From: Echria macrotheca
Taxonomy: Eukaryota > Ascomycota > Sordariomycetes > Sordariales > Schizotheciaceae
NCBI GenBank assembly: GCA_030411725.1
Contig: MU839829.1
Span: 62,001-126,000, forward strand
Direction of reading: 5' to 3'
DNA: 64,000 nucleotides
This document shows, one piece after another, positions 51,409 through 62,595 of the stretch. Below the pieces are notes generated by a model. It was not told the origin of the DNA. It saw only the letters and a program-made list of their open reading frames with translations, and searched no databases. Both the position numbers and the translations under genes were made by a program. How positions within the stretch are numbered: the stretch's first letter is position 1; every line of letters begins with the position of its first letter.

Positions 51409-53078
51409 ATGACAATCCCGTCACCGAGCTACGATGGGTTCACACTGTTCGCGACACTGGGCATTATCGCCGCAATGGCTCTGGCCTACCTCGTCGTGGT
51501 TCCCCAGCGCATTGATCCCAAAGAGCCACCGATGCTGCGACCCCGAATCCCTTTTGTCGGCCACCTCGTCGGATTGATATCGCTCGCCCACAGCTATCAT
51601 CGGCTTCAATAGTCCGCGATTTTTTTTTTCGATCCGTTCCCCTCCTGTATTCTGACATACACCAGCAACAAGTATCAGATGCCCATCTGCACGCTTCCCA
51701 TTCTCGGGGGTAAACTCTACGTCATCAACAGTCCCGAGTTCGCCCAATCGGCGATACTCAACAGATCCTTGAGCTTTGAGCCATACGTCACCGACTTCAT
51801 TCGCAGGATGACCGACGTCGGCGACAAGGCCATGAAGATCTACGAGGATCCCGCTTTCTTCTCGCGCTGGCTAAAGATTGTCTACTCTTCCCTGACCGGG
51901 CCTCACCTTCTGGCTGTCAACTCGGCGGCCTTGAGGGTCGTTGTCAACGAGCTTAACGAGCTGCCTGTGGCCGGTGTCGACGTCCCTGATCTCTTTCTGT
52001 GGGCCAGAGACTTGATATCCCTAGCGAGCACCACAGCCCTGTTTGGCGACAAAAACCCATGGAAGTTGGATCCGAGACTCTTGGATGCCTACTGGTAGTT
52101 ACTCACTACCCATTCTCCAAGACCGCCTTGCTGATCGTCTTCAATAGGGACTACGAGCGTGACATTGTGGCAATGATGATCAATATCGCCCCAAGTATCA
52201 CGGCACCAAAGGCATTCCGAGGCCGAGCGCTGATGCAGAAAGCGCTGACAGAATACTTGGCGTCAGAATATGACGCCGGGAGCGATGTTCCCAAATTCAC
52301 TAGAGATCGGATGGAGTTGGAACGAGAGTTCGGCATGACACCTAGCGAAATGGCGGGGCTAGAAGTCGCCGTCATACACGGCGCGATTTCCAACACCATC
52401 CCTACCGCGTACTGGATGTTGGTGTACGTGTTCAGCAACCCCGACCTGGTAGCTAAGCTCCGAGCCGAGGCCGAGACCGTGGTGACAGAGACGAGCAGAG
52501 CAGGCCCAGGAGAGGAGGGACGGAGGGAGGTATCCATCGACATTTCCCGCCTCGAGCAGAACTGCCCCCTGTTGTTCTCTACGTTGCGCGAAACTCAGCG
52601 GTTCATCTCCAACGCCGTGCTCAACCGCAAGATCATGGCCGACACCACCATTTCGGATGGCAAGAATAGCTATCTCCTCAAGCAAGGCTTTGACCTCCAG
52701 ATCTCGCACGGAGTCACACACAATCTGGAGAGCGTTTGGGGATCCAACGTGCGCGGGTTCGACAGCGAGCGGTTCCTTGACGTCGCCAAACCCGAGGACG
52801 GTCTAGCAGTCCAGCCAGGCGCGTACACTCCGTTCGGGGCGGGTAAGCATATATGCCCAGGCCGGTTTTTCGCGTCAGGCGAGATCATGGGTTTCATGGT
52901 ACCGCTGCTGCTGGGCTTTGAGCTCACGGATCAAAAGGGCGGTGCAATAACCGTGCCGGACGCGACCATACCGTGGATCACCACGCCCATTGCAAAACCT
53001 GTGGCCGGATCGAATCTCGGTGCAAGGCTCCACAGAAGGGTGGGATGGGAAAACGTCGTGTGGAATATTTCTCAATAG
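51409..53078 (+). CDS. Cytochrome P450 (CYP7/CYP8-like fungal class), 520 aa
   Basis: Exons 51409..51611, 51666..52094 and 52148..53078; introns 54 and 53 nt, both phase 2 (donors GTCCGC and GTAGTT, branch TCTGACAT in the first). One N-terminal membrane anchor (LFATLGIIAAMALAYLVVV), then the proline hinge PPMLRPRIPFVGHL. Key motifs: I-helix region VIHGAISNTIPTAYWMLV (the usual acid-Thr pair is replaced, as in the CYP7/CYP8 group), ExxR in TLRETQRF, and heme loop FGAGKHICPGRFFA with the Cys ligand. The atypical I-helix resembles fungal proteins annotated as 7-alpha-hydroxylase or prostacyclin-synthase-like. ER membrane oxidase; substrate unknown. The donor of intron 1 is weak. Confidence 0.9.
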
Positions 53079-54296
53079 ATTTATCTCTTAATTATCATTC
53101 ATCCTTTTTGATCGGTTCAAGTGGAAGAGGGTACTTCATCGAGGTTCGAGGTTTCCGCGAAGTACCAGGTCAGACTAGGTATTCTTTTGGTATTTCCCTA
53201 TCTCCGGCACCGCAAATGAGCTACAACTTGTGCTGCGCCTGGCATAGCTTATAACTCTTGCTGCATAGCTCCTTTGCTTTACTGCGTAACGTCGCCATTG
53301 ACTTGCGCAGTTCCTTGTCCTTGTTGTGTAGCTGCTCATTCAGATATGGATAGGTAAGGTAGTAAGGTAACTTCGTGGCTCAATGCGTCTGCACACATGA
53401 TTGCTTCGGCTTAAGAGCAGCCTTGAGATTCAGCTCTAGCTGCTGGCGTCATAGCGGTGCATGCAATAAATCCACCATATCCAACCTCAAACCATCACAT
53501 ATGTTCACATGTACATACCGTGCAACCGACCCACAACATACAGTCCAAACCTCATCCCCGGAACAATCACAAGCCGGTTTACATGACCAGGGATACACAG
53601 CCAGTATACAAGCTCGGCGTACACCCTGCGCAACCCAGCACACGACCTGGCACTAAACTCGGCACTGCACCCAGCGCCTAACTCAGCGCTCCTCCTTGTA
53701 ACATTTCCCTGGTTAGTTTACGGAGGGTCGGTGGGCATACATGCTGACATCGACAAATCCAAAATGCTACCGGCAACCACGTCTCCACTTAGGTACGCTA
53801 CCAAACAGCTTTTTTTATATCGCACTATTTCTGAGTCTGTTTGACCTACCTACCCACCGGTATCCCCGTTCTTGTGTCAGCCAATGTGATACTTCACTGT
53901 ATTCGGCTGCCTTTGCAAGTAATCAAAGCCCGTCGAGCCCGCTGTCCAAGCCCGATGGCCGCGTCCCAAGGTCAGAATGAGGACAATTTTCTGGAAGCAA
54001 ATGGCTCATACCGCCGGACTCGCCGCTGTCGTCGTAATCCGCGGCGACATCCGGCCACGAGGAAACTCCACAGTTGCTACTGGAAAGCCCTACCTACCTG
54101 ACTACCTATATATACAGGACCTTTTGGTGTCCGACGAGCGGACATGAGTGGGGAACCCGCAGCGACGACGTGCATGCATGCGGCTGACGGCACCCAATTG
54201 CAATTGGAACTCCAACGGACCACAAACCCAACGTGTAACGACAATTCCACCCCCTCCCCTCCCAAGCCGAAGCCCCCTCAACAAACCTACAAAAAA
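53079..54296. promoter_or_regulatory. Intergenic, FAD monooxygenase promoter
   Basis: Contains CCTACCTAC motifs (about 53845 and 54089-54105) and a TATA-like CTATATATACAGG at about 54106-54118, shortly before the coding start. An in-frame ATG at 54144 would add 51 low-complexity residues. Confidence 0.5.
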
Positions 54297-55649
54297 ATGA
54301 CAACAAAACCGACAGCAGCCGTAGTAGGCGCAGGCATAGCCGGCCTCGCATCCTCCATCGCCCTCCGGCGCGCGGGCTGGTCCGTCGTGGTCCTCGAGAA
54401 GTCCCAATTCCGCAGCGAGGTCGGCGCGGCCATCTCCATCCCGCCCAACGCGACGCGCGTCCTGTCTCGATGGAGATTTGACTTTGACAAATGCGGCGCC
54501 GTGCCCAACGTCGCGAGTCGGTTCTATCACGCTGCGACGGGGGAGACGGTCATGTATGAGGAGTATGAGGATATTGAGGAGACCATGGGGTTTCAGAGTT
54601 GGAGTTTGCATCGGGTGGATTTGCATCGGGGACTTAAGGGGATTGCGACCCTGGAGGATGGGGGATTGGGAGAGAAGGTGGATGTGAGGTTGGGGGTGGA
54701 GGTTGTGGGGGTTGATTGTGCTGGGGGAAGGGTGAAGTTGAAGGGCGGGGAGGAGATGGTGGTTGATTTGGTGGTTGTTGCTGATGGGGCGCATGTGAGT
54801 TCTTCTTTTGCAGCACAACCTGGGCGAAAAGGGGCTGATGTGTGGTCTGGTCAGAGCCGTCTCATCGAAGACTTTACGGGGAAGCCGTCCGAGGTCCGCC
54901 CCATGGGTCGGTCGATCTACCGCTGGCTTGTGTCTATGGATGATGTGCTCGCCGATCCGGATCTCCGGCCCATCTATGATGGGAAACTGCCGGGCTTCAA
55001 GTCGTGGCGCGATCCGGTCAAGGAGATTTTGTGGGTGAGCTACACGTGTCGCGGCGGAAAGGTGCTCAACAATGCGGTCGTGCATCCGACGCAGGCGGGC
55101 GAGGGAGATGACGACCTCTGGCACTCGCATGCTTCTCGCGACCAGGTGTTCGCCATGCTCGAGAACTTCCACCCAGCGGTGCCGATGCGGATTGTCAACT
55201 TGGCCAGCGAAGATGGGATCAAGGTCCACCACCTGTTCAAGCGGCCGGCGCTAACAAGTTTTGTCAACGGGCGTGCTGTGGTGATCGGGGATGCGGCGCA
55301 TGTCATGATGCCCACCCATGCGGCCGGCGCCGCCATCGCCATCGAGTCAACTGCTGCGCTGGAGGTTTTGATGGCAGGTGTCGAAGCGGGGGATCACACA
55401 ACGCTAGCAAAACAACTGGCGTTGTTTGATAAGCTGCGTATTCCCCGCTGCAATTTTACCATGCTGGCATCGAATGCCGGGCCGGCGTGGCTTGCTGTGC
55501 CCGGCGTTGAGCAGGAGATACGGCGGTTCTATCATGGACCGCTGCCGCCGGCCGGGGCAATGCCATGGGGCCACCAGTTTCGCGAGGCCCTGTTTAATCA
55601 CGACGCTTACAAGGCTGCTGAGGAGGCACTGGCTGAGTCTGTTGCCTAG
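54297..55649 (+). CDS. FAD-dependent monooxygenase (salicylate hydroxylase type), 430 aa
   Basis: Exons 54297..54794 and 54855..55649. The 60-nt intron (GTGAGT to GTCAG, branch CTGATG) is stop-free and in frame, so an unspliced reading inserts 20 false residues in the middle of the DG motif. Spliced, it reads VVVADGAH joined to SRLIEDFTGKP. The N-terminal dinucleotide-binding motif is AAVVGAGIAGLASSIALRRA followed by VVVLEKS. The GD motif is RAVVIGDAAHVMMPTHAAG. These three motifs define group A flavoprotein hydroxylases, which use NAD(P)H and O2 to hydroxylate aromatic or related substrates. I start at MTTKPTAAVVGAG, because the dinucleotide motif normally lies close to the N-terminus. Substrate unknown. 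Confidence 0.92.
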   Translation: MTTKPTAAVVGAGIAGLASSIALRRAGWSVVVLEKSQFRSEVGAAISIPPNATRVLSRWRFDFDKCGAVPNVASRFYHAATGETVMYEEYEDIEETMGFQSWSLHRVDLHRGLKGIATLEDGGLGEKVDVRLGVEVVGVDCAGGRVKLKGGEEMVVDLVVVADGAHVSSSFAAQPGRKGADVWSGQSRLIEDFTGKPSEVRPMGRSIYRWLVSMDDVLADPDLRPIYDGKLPGFKSWRDPVKEILWVSYTCRGGKVLNNAVVHPTQAGEGDDDLWHSHASRDQVFAMLENFHPAVPMRIVNLASEDGIKVHHLFKRPALTSFVNGRAVVIGDAAHVMMPTHAAGAAIAIESTAALEVLMAGVEAGDHTTLAKQLALFDKLRIPRCNFTMLASNAGPAWLAVPGVEQEIRRFYHGPLPPAGAMPWGHQFREALFNHDAYKAAEEALAESVA

Positions 55650-56809
55650 GTTTTCTGGTTTCGATGACTCAGATAAAGACTACGACGGGTATCTGTCAGC
55701 GTATGAGCGTAGAGGCATCGGCTTTTTTCTTTAATACCGTAAAGTGATTTGGGAGGGTGGGCATAGAACCAAATACTCAAAAAGGTGATCACCGCATCCG
55801 TAGACTTCCGAGATCAAGATTACGCACTGAACAACTTGAGAGCAAGGACAGCCACGGGAAGATCAAACTCATTGGGCGGGCCAGGATGGTTCCAACGTGG
55901 TCAAGTGTTTGGGACAAGCCGATCGACTTTGCACCGTACCAACTCAAGGTGGCTCCCGTCAAGGCGTCGTATATAAGGGAGTATCTGAGGTGTAGAAAGA
56001 AGGGTGTCCTTTTTTTATGCACAACATAAGGTGCTACACGCAGTGGTTATCAGTTAAGAGGAAAGTCCTCCCTTTCCGCAGAATAAATCCTCAACCAGTC
56101 ATCTTGCAAATCGGTACCCTTGCCCTCGACGGTTCGGCCCTCATCCGTTCCGAAGATTGAAAGCATTCTATGGATTTGATCTCGTCTCTTCTTCCAAGTC
56201 TCAAATGCTATGGAATCGCGCCAGCGAGGTAGCGACCCCCTGCTTAGCTATTGGGAACCATAAGCGGTTGACGAAGGCCAACCCGTGTCAGACATGGAGT
56301 GTCCAATATCGTAGAGCGATTAGCAGGTGGGTCTAATCCTGTCGTCAGACAGTTATTACGTTATCAAGTTGGCTCTTGGACCTGAAAAAAAAACTGATAT
56401 AAGATAAGTTTGTAACTCACGTAATCTGGCTGACAGAAGGAATTTCCAGGTTGTCGCTTCGAGTTCCGCCAGGAAGCGCCCCGGAGCGTTAGCGCAGGGC
56501 GGCGCTGAGTCGCCGAACGAAGCGACGGCAGCGCCTAGTACATCAGGTTGTCTCCTCCCCCGGACAAGCACTACAATGCAAACCGGCAAGTCTCTTCTAG
56601 GGCACCCGCCCACTACGTGAAACATTACTCGGCCTGCCTTCTGACTTGGGCGGAGAGCAAGGACAAAAAACTTTTTAAGAGGAAGAGTTCTCGAGGGGGG
56701 GTTTATAGTCTGAGAATTGTGGGGCGGTGTATGTAGAGGGGGGAAGGAGGAAGAACCGAACGACGCAGCGCCGTGTTGGAACACATGCCTATCTAGGTAT
56801 CTACCTTAG
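55650..56809. other. Intergenic; first exon of next gene may lie here
   Basis: No gene I can support. It ends with TACCTTAG, a splice acceptor for the next + strand exon, so an upstream exon with the start codon should be somewhere here. ATG 56576 (MQTGKSLLGHPPT) is one candidate but cannot be linked by phase with confidence. Confidence 0.35.
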
Positions 56810-58188
56810 AAGAACTGTGATACGAGCATAGGAGTACTCTGTGGGGGCGTTGCTGCAGCAATTTTTGGCGCATTCGTTGCCGTACCGCTTTGCATCGGTT
56901 TGCAATCCCTTTAAGCTTCAGATGCTGTCGCAGAAATCAGCGGGGAAATACTAACAGGTTCCTTTCTAGGGGGGGCAGTGGTCGCTATTGGAGGAGTCGG
57001 GGCTTGTGTTCATTTTGGTGGAAAACGAGAAGAGGCTGCAGCCAAGAGGGCGAGAGCAGATGCCGGTAAGGTTTCCGTTTTGTTCAGTTTCGTTGTACAC
57101 CCTGGTATGCTTCGCCACGTCCATCTGTGAAGATTCAGGCACCCTGAAGGGCAAAAGACCGCCAGTGATGCAAGACATCTTAGACTCTTTATTTACTTGC
57201 AGACAACTGAGTCAAAGAGGACTCAGTCAGGAAGATGAGGGCATTCAGAAACAAAGGAATAGAATAGATATAGATAGACCTGGCCCAGCCAGCTCCGGCT
57301 GGGCCAGTACCACCAATTGACACACAAACTATTCCCTGCAGAGAACCCAGATTCCCACACTATCACGCTACTAACCTCGTCCATCTCATTAGCCCTTACT
57401 GCCGTCCGAGCACTGAGTGTCCAGATGAATGGCACGCGTATTGCGGTAGTTGCAAAGTTCTGTTCCCAGGCTCTGAACCATAACCTCGACAAAATGGGGG
57501 CGCACGAGCGGGAATCCTTACTTCAGCAAGCATGTGTGGACGCATCGAGACTCGGCACTCAACAGTACAGAGACCAACTGATGCGGGAGAGTCTGAGAAA
57601 GTTTATCAATGGCTACAGGGAGACTACCATGCAGGGGAGGGGGGTTTTTAAACAGACTGTTGTAAGCGTTTTGGGAGTGGTAACAGAGTGTTCGCACTCC
57701 CAACAGAGTGTTCACGCCCCAACAGAGCTCCAAAAGGGATAAAGGCCAAAATTCTGCCATCGGCTTAACAGATGTTCGGCCGAACAGGTCGGGGGCCAAA
57801 ATATCCACCAAAACAGCAGTTAACACGAAATTTCTAACGATGCCTCAACAGCTTTTAGAAGGAAAATTGGGGGTTGGCCAAAAATTTAGCACCCTTCTCC
57901 AAATCACACTTACGAGAGATTTAAAGCACTGGCTATGTTGACACCCCAACAGTCTGTTTTGACCTCTGTTTAAACCCCCTCGCTCCCCCCCCCCCTTGCA
58001 TGGTATTACGAAGATTAATCGGGCCAGGGAAGACTTGGGAGTTATCGCGGGAAGAGTACATGAGGTCGCGTGACTCGCGTCGTAACCGCTTTTCGCCATC
58101 CCGAATCTCCATCCCTTCTTGTTTGGTTCAAAATCCCCTTGATCTCGTAGTGGACCAGGCATCACACGTCACTTTATTCTTCCTCTGA
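56810..58188 (+). pseudogene. Glycine-rich membrane-helix protein, split by a MITE; first exon not found
   Basis: Exons by splice and phase: 56810..56897 (acceptor CTTAG before it), 56970..57065, and 57392 onward. Joined, the first two read IGVLCGGVAAAIFGAFVAVP, LCIGGAVVAIGGVGACVHFG and then a basic helix GKREEAAAKRARADA. The next exon gives a helical domain: GTRIAVVAKFCSQALNHNLD, ERESLLQQACVDASRL, RESLRKFINGYRETTM. At that point a 367-bp MITE interrupts. In its empty site the frame continues (VLRRLIGPGKTWELSREEYM) to TGA at 58186. With the MITE in place, the frame ends at 57742 with foreign residues. The 326-nt intron before exon 3 has branch CTACTAACC. Family unknown; possibly two glycine-zipper membrane helices plus a cytoplasmic domain. 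Confidence 0.5.
57632..57998. mobile_element. 367-bp MITE with 4-bp CATG duplication
   Basis: Left end CAGGGGAGGGGGGTTTTTAA; right end, read inward on the other strand, starts CAAGGGGGG and reaches GGGTTTAAACAG. Both go on to a CAGACTGTTG segment. CATG flanks both ends (57628-57631 and 57999-58002). Internal short repeats CAACAGAGTGTTC occur near 57685-57720. No coding capacity. A 4-bp duplication that is itself palindromic leaves the superfamily open. Confidence 0.7.
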
Positions 58189-58523
58189 GGGCAGGGAGGA
58201 CTTCTGGAGCAGACAGATTATGCACTGGTATCTTTGTGTCACTGGATTGGGGGATCGTTGCCTTGAAGTAGAATAGAGTAGTCAGCCCGAAGCCAAGCCT
58301 GTGAAGAAGTGCAGGTAAGGATGGTTGATTGGTGAAAGAGAGGATGTGCCCTGAGGCCTGGCTAAATATAGGTGTGCTGGTCTGTGTGCTCCTTCCATCT
58401 GTCTGGTGTGCTCTTTCCTGGCCCAACACCTGGAAGAGCTAGACGAATCGGTGGCGATGATGAAGTGGGCTATCTCCATCTTGAACCGTACATAATAGAC
58501 ATTAAGGAACGAAATGCCATCCA
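58189..58523. other. Intergenic before tRNA gene
   Basis: 3' flank of the split gene and 5' flank of the tRNA. No gene. Confidence 0.45.
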
Positions 58524-58595
58524 GGTCCGCTGGCTCAATGGCAGAGCGTCTGACTACGAATCAGGAGGTTCCAGGTTCGACCCCTGGGTGGATCG
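58524..58595 (+). tRNA. tRNA-Arg (anticodon ACG), intronless
   Basis: A full cloverleaf can be drawn. The acceptor stem GGTCCGC pairs with GTGGATC (two G-T pairs), then discriminator G. The D arm is GCTC...GAGC with A-box TGGCTCAATGG. The anticodon stem-loop is TCTGA-CTACGAA-TCAGG, so the anticodon is ACG. The T arm is CCAGG-TTCGACC-CCTGG, whose B-box is GGTTCGACC. A T-rich run TGTTGTTTTATTTTT follows within 20 bases, as expected for RNA polymerase III termination. The A34 would be modified to inosine and read CGU, CGC and CGA. Confidence 0.95.
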
Positions 58596-59207
58596 TGTTG
58601 TTTTATTTTTGCCTGTGCTCTCGCTCGACTCATATTCGAGCAGTAAGATTCTGATGCTTTTTTTTTCCGGTTCTGATCAGTTGTCGATCCCCTCTTTTTT
58701 CGTTCCGTTGTTCCAGTGCGGATGGATGCGCTCCCCTCACATAAACCCATTAACAGTCAGAGGCTAACCTGCCCTATCAGCAGGGGCCCCCTAACTGTGT
58801 GATTTTTACCCCTATCCCGGTATATTGCGCGTCTCAACAATCCCCTAGCCGAATTTGATTCGATGTGAGACCGGGAAACTGCCGGCGCAGGTCTGGACTC
58901 TGGCGACGATTGACATTGGATTCATCTCCACCAGCGAATTTAGCGCGGGCCGAAACCCACCCGCTAAAACAAATAGCGGGATCGCCGGACGCCAGGGACG
59001 GTTCCGCGGGGCGGACCGTCGCCGGTATCCACCGGCCCTACGGGGAAGGATCTCTGGGGCGAGTTTGTTCAGACGTCCATTTTCGATGCAATGTATTCTC
59101 TATCTAACACCTTATCTAGCCCGTTTGTGGTGACAAAATATCCGTGTGGAAAAAGTACAGCGTAGAATCCAAGTTTTTGGTGTTTTTATCTATGTTCACA
59201 CCTCTAG
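58596..59207. other. Intergenic between tRNA and membrane-protein gene
   Basis: Pol III terminator region, then the 3' flank of the minus-strand gene. T-rich runs at about 58656-58700. No gene seen. Confidence 0.45.
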
Positions 59208-60594
59208 TCACGACCGCTCGACGCGATACGTCTCGGTCACGACGATGCCGTGGCTCGTCCGAGGCTCGCCACCACCGCGCTGCCGCCGTCCCTCCTCGAC
59301 GTCCGAGTCCTTGCGCTGCATCTGGCTGCGGCGGTACTCGTCGAGGATCTCCTCGTCGGACGCGTTGTCGGCGTCGGCGCGGTGCGAGTGCTGGTCGCCC
59401 TCGTTGCGGCTGCCCCGTCCGACCGTGGTGTGCGTGAACGGTCCGTTGACGCCGAGCTTGACGTCGCTGAACGAGGCTTCGTCGCCCGACTTGTTGTCGG
59501 CCGTGTGCACGCTTGTGCCGGGCGTCATGTTCTTGGGGAGGGGCTTGCCGTCGGGTCCGACCATGCCGCCGCCGATGGTGCGCAGGGCGAGCGAGGAAGC
59601 GCCCTTGGCGTCGGACTGCTTGTGGTAGCCGGATGAGCTGGTTGCTATGTCGCCGAAGAGGCGCTGGAACATGCGCTTGTAGAGGGGGCGGCAGACGGGA
59701 ATGCCGATGCAGATCAGCGTCACGGCCATCTCGGCCGACGACCACACGATCAGGCCGACGCTGTCGCGGAGGTACTCGGGAGTGTAGAGACCGCCGACCT
59801 CAGTTGTGCGCTTGATGCCTGCCGCGGCGGCGCTTTATTATCATTGTTAGACCACAGTGTTTGTTTGAAGGGGTGAACGGGAGGACACATACATCAAACC
59901 CAGACTCATACTGCCCGCGATGGTGTACTTCTCTCGCTTGGGCATGTGCAGATCCCAGACGATGATCCAGGGGAATACGGCGAAGAAGAGGTCGACGAGA
60001 ATGGTGGAGACGCAGAGGATGTACGACGTTGGCCGCGTATCGATCGGGCAGTATCCGCCGGGGATCCGCCGGTCGTAGACGTAGTTGAGCGGGACACACG
60101 ACAGCCAGAAGCACAGGACCTGGGCTTTTTGAGAGTTGTACCACGTTAGCATCACAGGACATTTACTACCGGCAGAACGAAAACATACCGATAGAAGCGG
60201 CCGACACCAGTCCCATGGCGCTCCAGATGGCGATGCGGTGCCAGCGGAGGGTGACGAGCCGGAGCAAGAAGAAACCCAGCGAGCACTTGGCGATGGCCAT
60301 GCCGACGATGGCGAAGCCCTGGCCGATGCACTCGTACAGCGTGGCGAGCACGACATGGTCGATGTTGCCGATTTCCTCTGGCGTCTGTCCGAACCCGTAG
60401 AGACCGGAGATGTGGGTGAAGATGGTGAAGATGAGCAGGAACACAAAGGCCACGATGTAGACGTGGTCGTCGATGCCGTAGGATGCCAGACACACGATGC
60501 GCGTGTACAGCCGCAGGACCAGGAGGAAAAGCACCAGTCCGGCCAACATCCACATGACGCCGAGCGCCCACGGCGCCTCGCCCCCGAGACCCAT
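59208..60594 (-). CDS. Fungal rhodopsin-like seven-TM membrane protein (PTH11-related), 420 aa
   Basis: Exons 60594..60189, 60124..59893 and 59832..59208; introns GTATGT to AAAAG (phase 1) and GTATGT to TAAAG (phase 2), the second with TCTAAC as branch site. Seven membrane segments: WALGVMWMLAGLVLFLLVLR, HVYIVAFVFLLIFTIFTHI, IGQGFAIVGMAIAKCSLGFF, then after exon 2 QVLCFWLSCVPLNYV, ILCVSTILVDLFFAVFPWII, GSMSLGLIAAAAGI and SVGLIVWSSAEMAVTLICIG. Family hallmarks are R-Y/L-T-R after TM1 (LRLYTR), D-D before TM2 (GIDDHVY), a D-L-x-x-A-x-x-P-W motif (VDLFFAVFPW) and the IVWSSAEM segment. The C-terminal 140 residues are hydrophilic. These proteins resemble the plant-pathogen receptor PTH11 but most lack known ligands. 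Plasma membrane; head-to-head with the P450 at 62.6 kb. Confidence 0.9.
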
Positions 60595-62595
60595 CTTTGA
60601 TGTCTGCCGCGGGAGGGTGTGAAGAAGGGAGAAGAGAATGACGAGTTTTTCTTGGAACGAAACTTTGCCTCCAGGGCACTAGAGGATGCCGAGAGGTGAG
60701 GTGGTTCGTCTTTTAAGGATTTATGCTCATAGACTTTCCGGGTATCATTGCGAAATCTTCAACAAGGTCGTTGTTGTGCAACTCGGGCGCATTGCCATGG
60801 TCCTTTTTCTTTTTCTTCTTTTCTTGTTCTTCTGTAACCCCCCAAAGCCCCCGAAGAGATCGAGACAGGGGAATGTTGATCGGCGCAAAACCAGCAGCGC
60901 CACAAACGTTGGCGAGAGCACGAAACCTGAGTCTGCAGCTGGTCATCGGTGGGGGGACGGCGCTGGGGGACTTCTGCCCATGGGGATCCTTGTTCTTAGA
61001 GTAACCAAGGGTCGCTCGCCGGTCATCTGGGGCCTGGTCTTGGTACGAGTCAGACGGATCTCGGCCATTTTCTTTTCCCGTTTTGTTTTGCGTTTCTTCG
61101 GCGAACCATTACAGTTCATGGCATCGAATCACGGGATTCAAGACAGATGCTCGATGTGATCGGACATTTTGGCAGTTGGGTAAGAATGGCATCCCCAGAG
61201 TCCTGGGAATTAGTGCGCGCGTTCCACCGTGGTGGTAGCCCTGCTGTGCCGCCTGGACTCTGGTTCGCACACAAGGATGTCGAGTCCTGCCTAGCAACGG
61301 CCCTCGATTGGCCGGGGAGGCAGTAATATTCCCCCGACTGTGCCGCTGTGCCGCTGCAATCCCACGGGACCGGTTAGCACTTCGCGTGCTCCTGAAGGAG
61401 TGTGGGAGCCTAGAATTCTCTTTTCCTGATGAACTCCTCCGCAACTCTGCAGAGACAGATCGGCAGGACTTAAGAGTCTCGGGTGGTTTGCGGCTGGACC
61501 AGTTGCGATCGTCGGGTCGCGAGTCAGATCCCGTCTGGAGGCGGAATTTTTGTAGAGCAAAGAGAAATCCAAAGCGGTGTAGTGGTCGGTGAGATGTCGG
61601 TGTAGGGTTTAGTGGGTGGCACTAGTTCCCGTAAGCCAGCAGGCACGGGACGGGAGCGGATGTTCCGCGAGAGACCAAGAGGATTTGGTGGCTGCCACTA
61701 CCGACCAGGTCCCTCTTGGCGTGCTTGGCCGGCTTATCCTTCCGGAGAGTCGTCGACCGCAGCTCGATAACCAAAGCTTCATCCTTGATCCGATAAAGCT
61801 TATCTGATGACGGGTCAAGGTCTCTGGAGCAAGACACCAGCTCTGTCGCGGACTAAAGGCAACCACCATCGTCCCCTTTTAACCATACGGCTCGTCTCCT
61901 GAACTCTCGGCGGCACGACAGGCCAAGGCCATTGATTCTCAAGAATAAGCCAATAATAGCGTCGCGAAGCAGAAAATCCTGGGCGGCAGAGGAAAAAGAA
62001 AGGAAGAGGCGACTGTGCGTGCGGAGCAGCTCCAGCCGGCTTCGAACCCCGGATCCGATCCCGGACGCCGACAAATCAGATCCCGTTATGCAGTGTGGAC
62101 CGGCCAATGTTGCCCCCCCGTTCCGCATCCTCGTTCCCCGAGGGGCTTTATCAGGGGACCGAACCCCTCACCATCCTCCCGACCGGGTTGGCAGTCCTTT
62201 ACACTAAACTTTGTCCGGACACACACTGAATGGGTTGCAGACTTGCAGTGTGATCCGGCACCCTCCAGTTCGTGCTTTTCCCACTGCCCACTGCCCACGC
62301 ACCGCAATCATTCCGCGGTTTCGTACCAGTCCAAAAAGGCAGCGACCTGCATGGCGTTGCATATCTCGTCGACGATAGTCGACCCGAAATGGGACTAAAT
62401 CGTCACGTCCAACGTGGTGAGGTGGTGGGAAGGGGAGCACACGGCGGATTGGGGTTTGCATAACATTTCTCATCAATCTTTTGTCCGTCCTCCTCTCTCC
62501 CTTCACAACCCACACCTTCCACGGTTTCTTTTTTTCTCGTATATTGTTTCACCGCCGAGATCTTTTTGTCTTATGGTGGGTTTGTCTCTGACAAG
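60595..62595. promoter_or_regulatory. 2-kb divergent intergenic region
   Basis: Shared upstream region of the minus-strand membrane-protein gene and the + strand P450. The P450 side has a CT-rich leader (TCCTCTCTCCCTTCACAACC). No gene or repeat is supportable; frames inside have random composition. Confidence 0.45.

Noticed and set aside
54102..55232. 376-codon minus-strand frame opposite the FAD monooxygenase
   Set aside because: Antisense shadow across a gene with clear flavin motifs.
55757..56029. 90-codon + strand frame after the FAD monooxygenase
   Set aside because: No motif, no plausible promoter spacing, composition like chance.
62030..62055. B-box-like CTTCGAACCCCGG
   Set aside because: No A-box or acceptor stem at the right distance.
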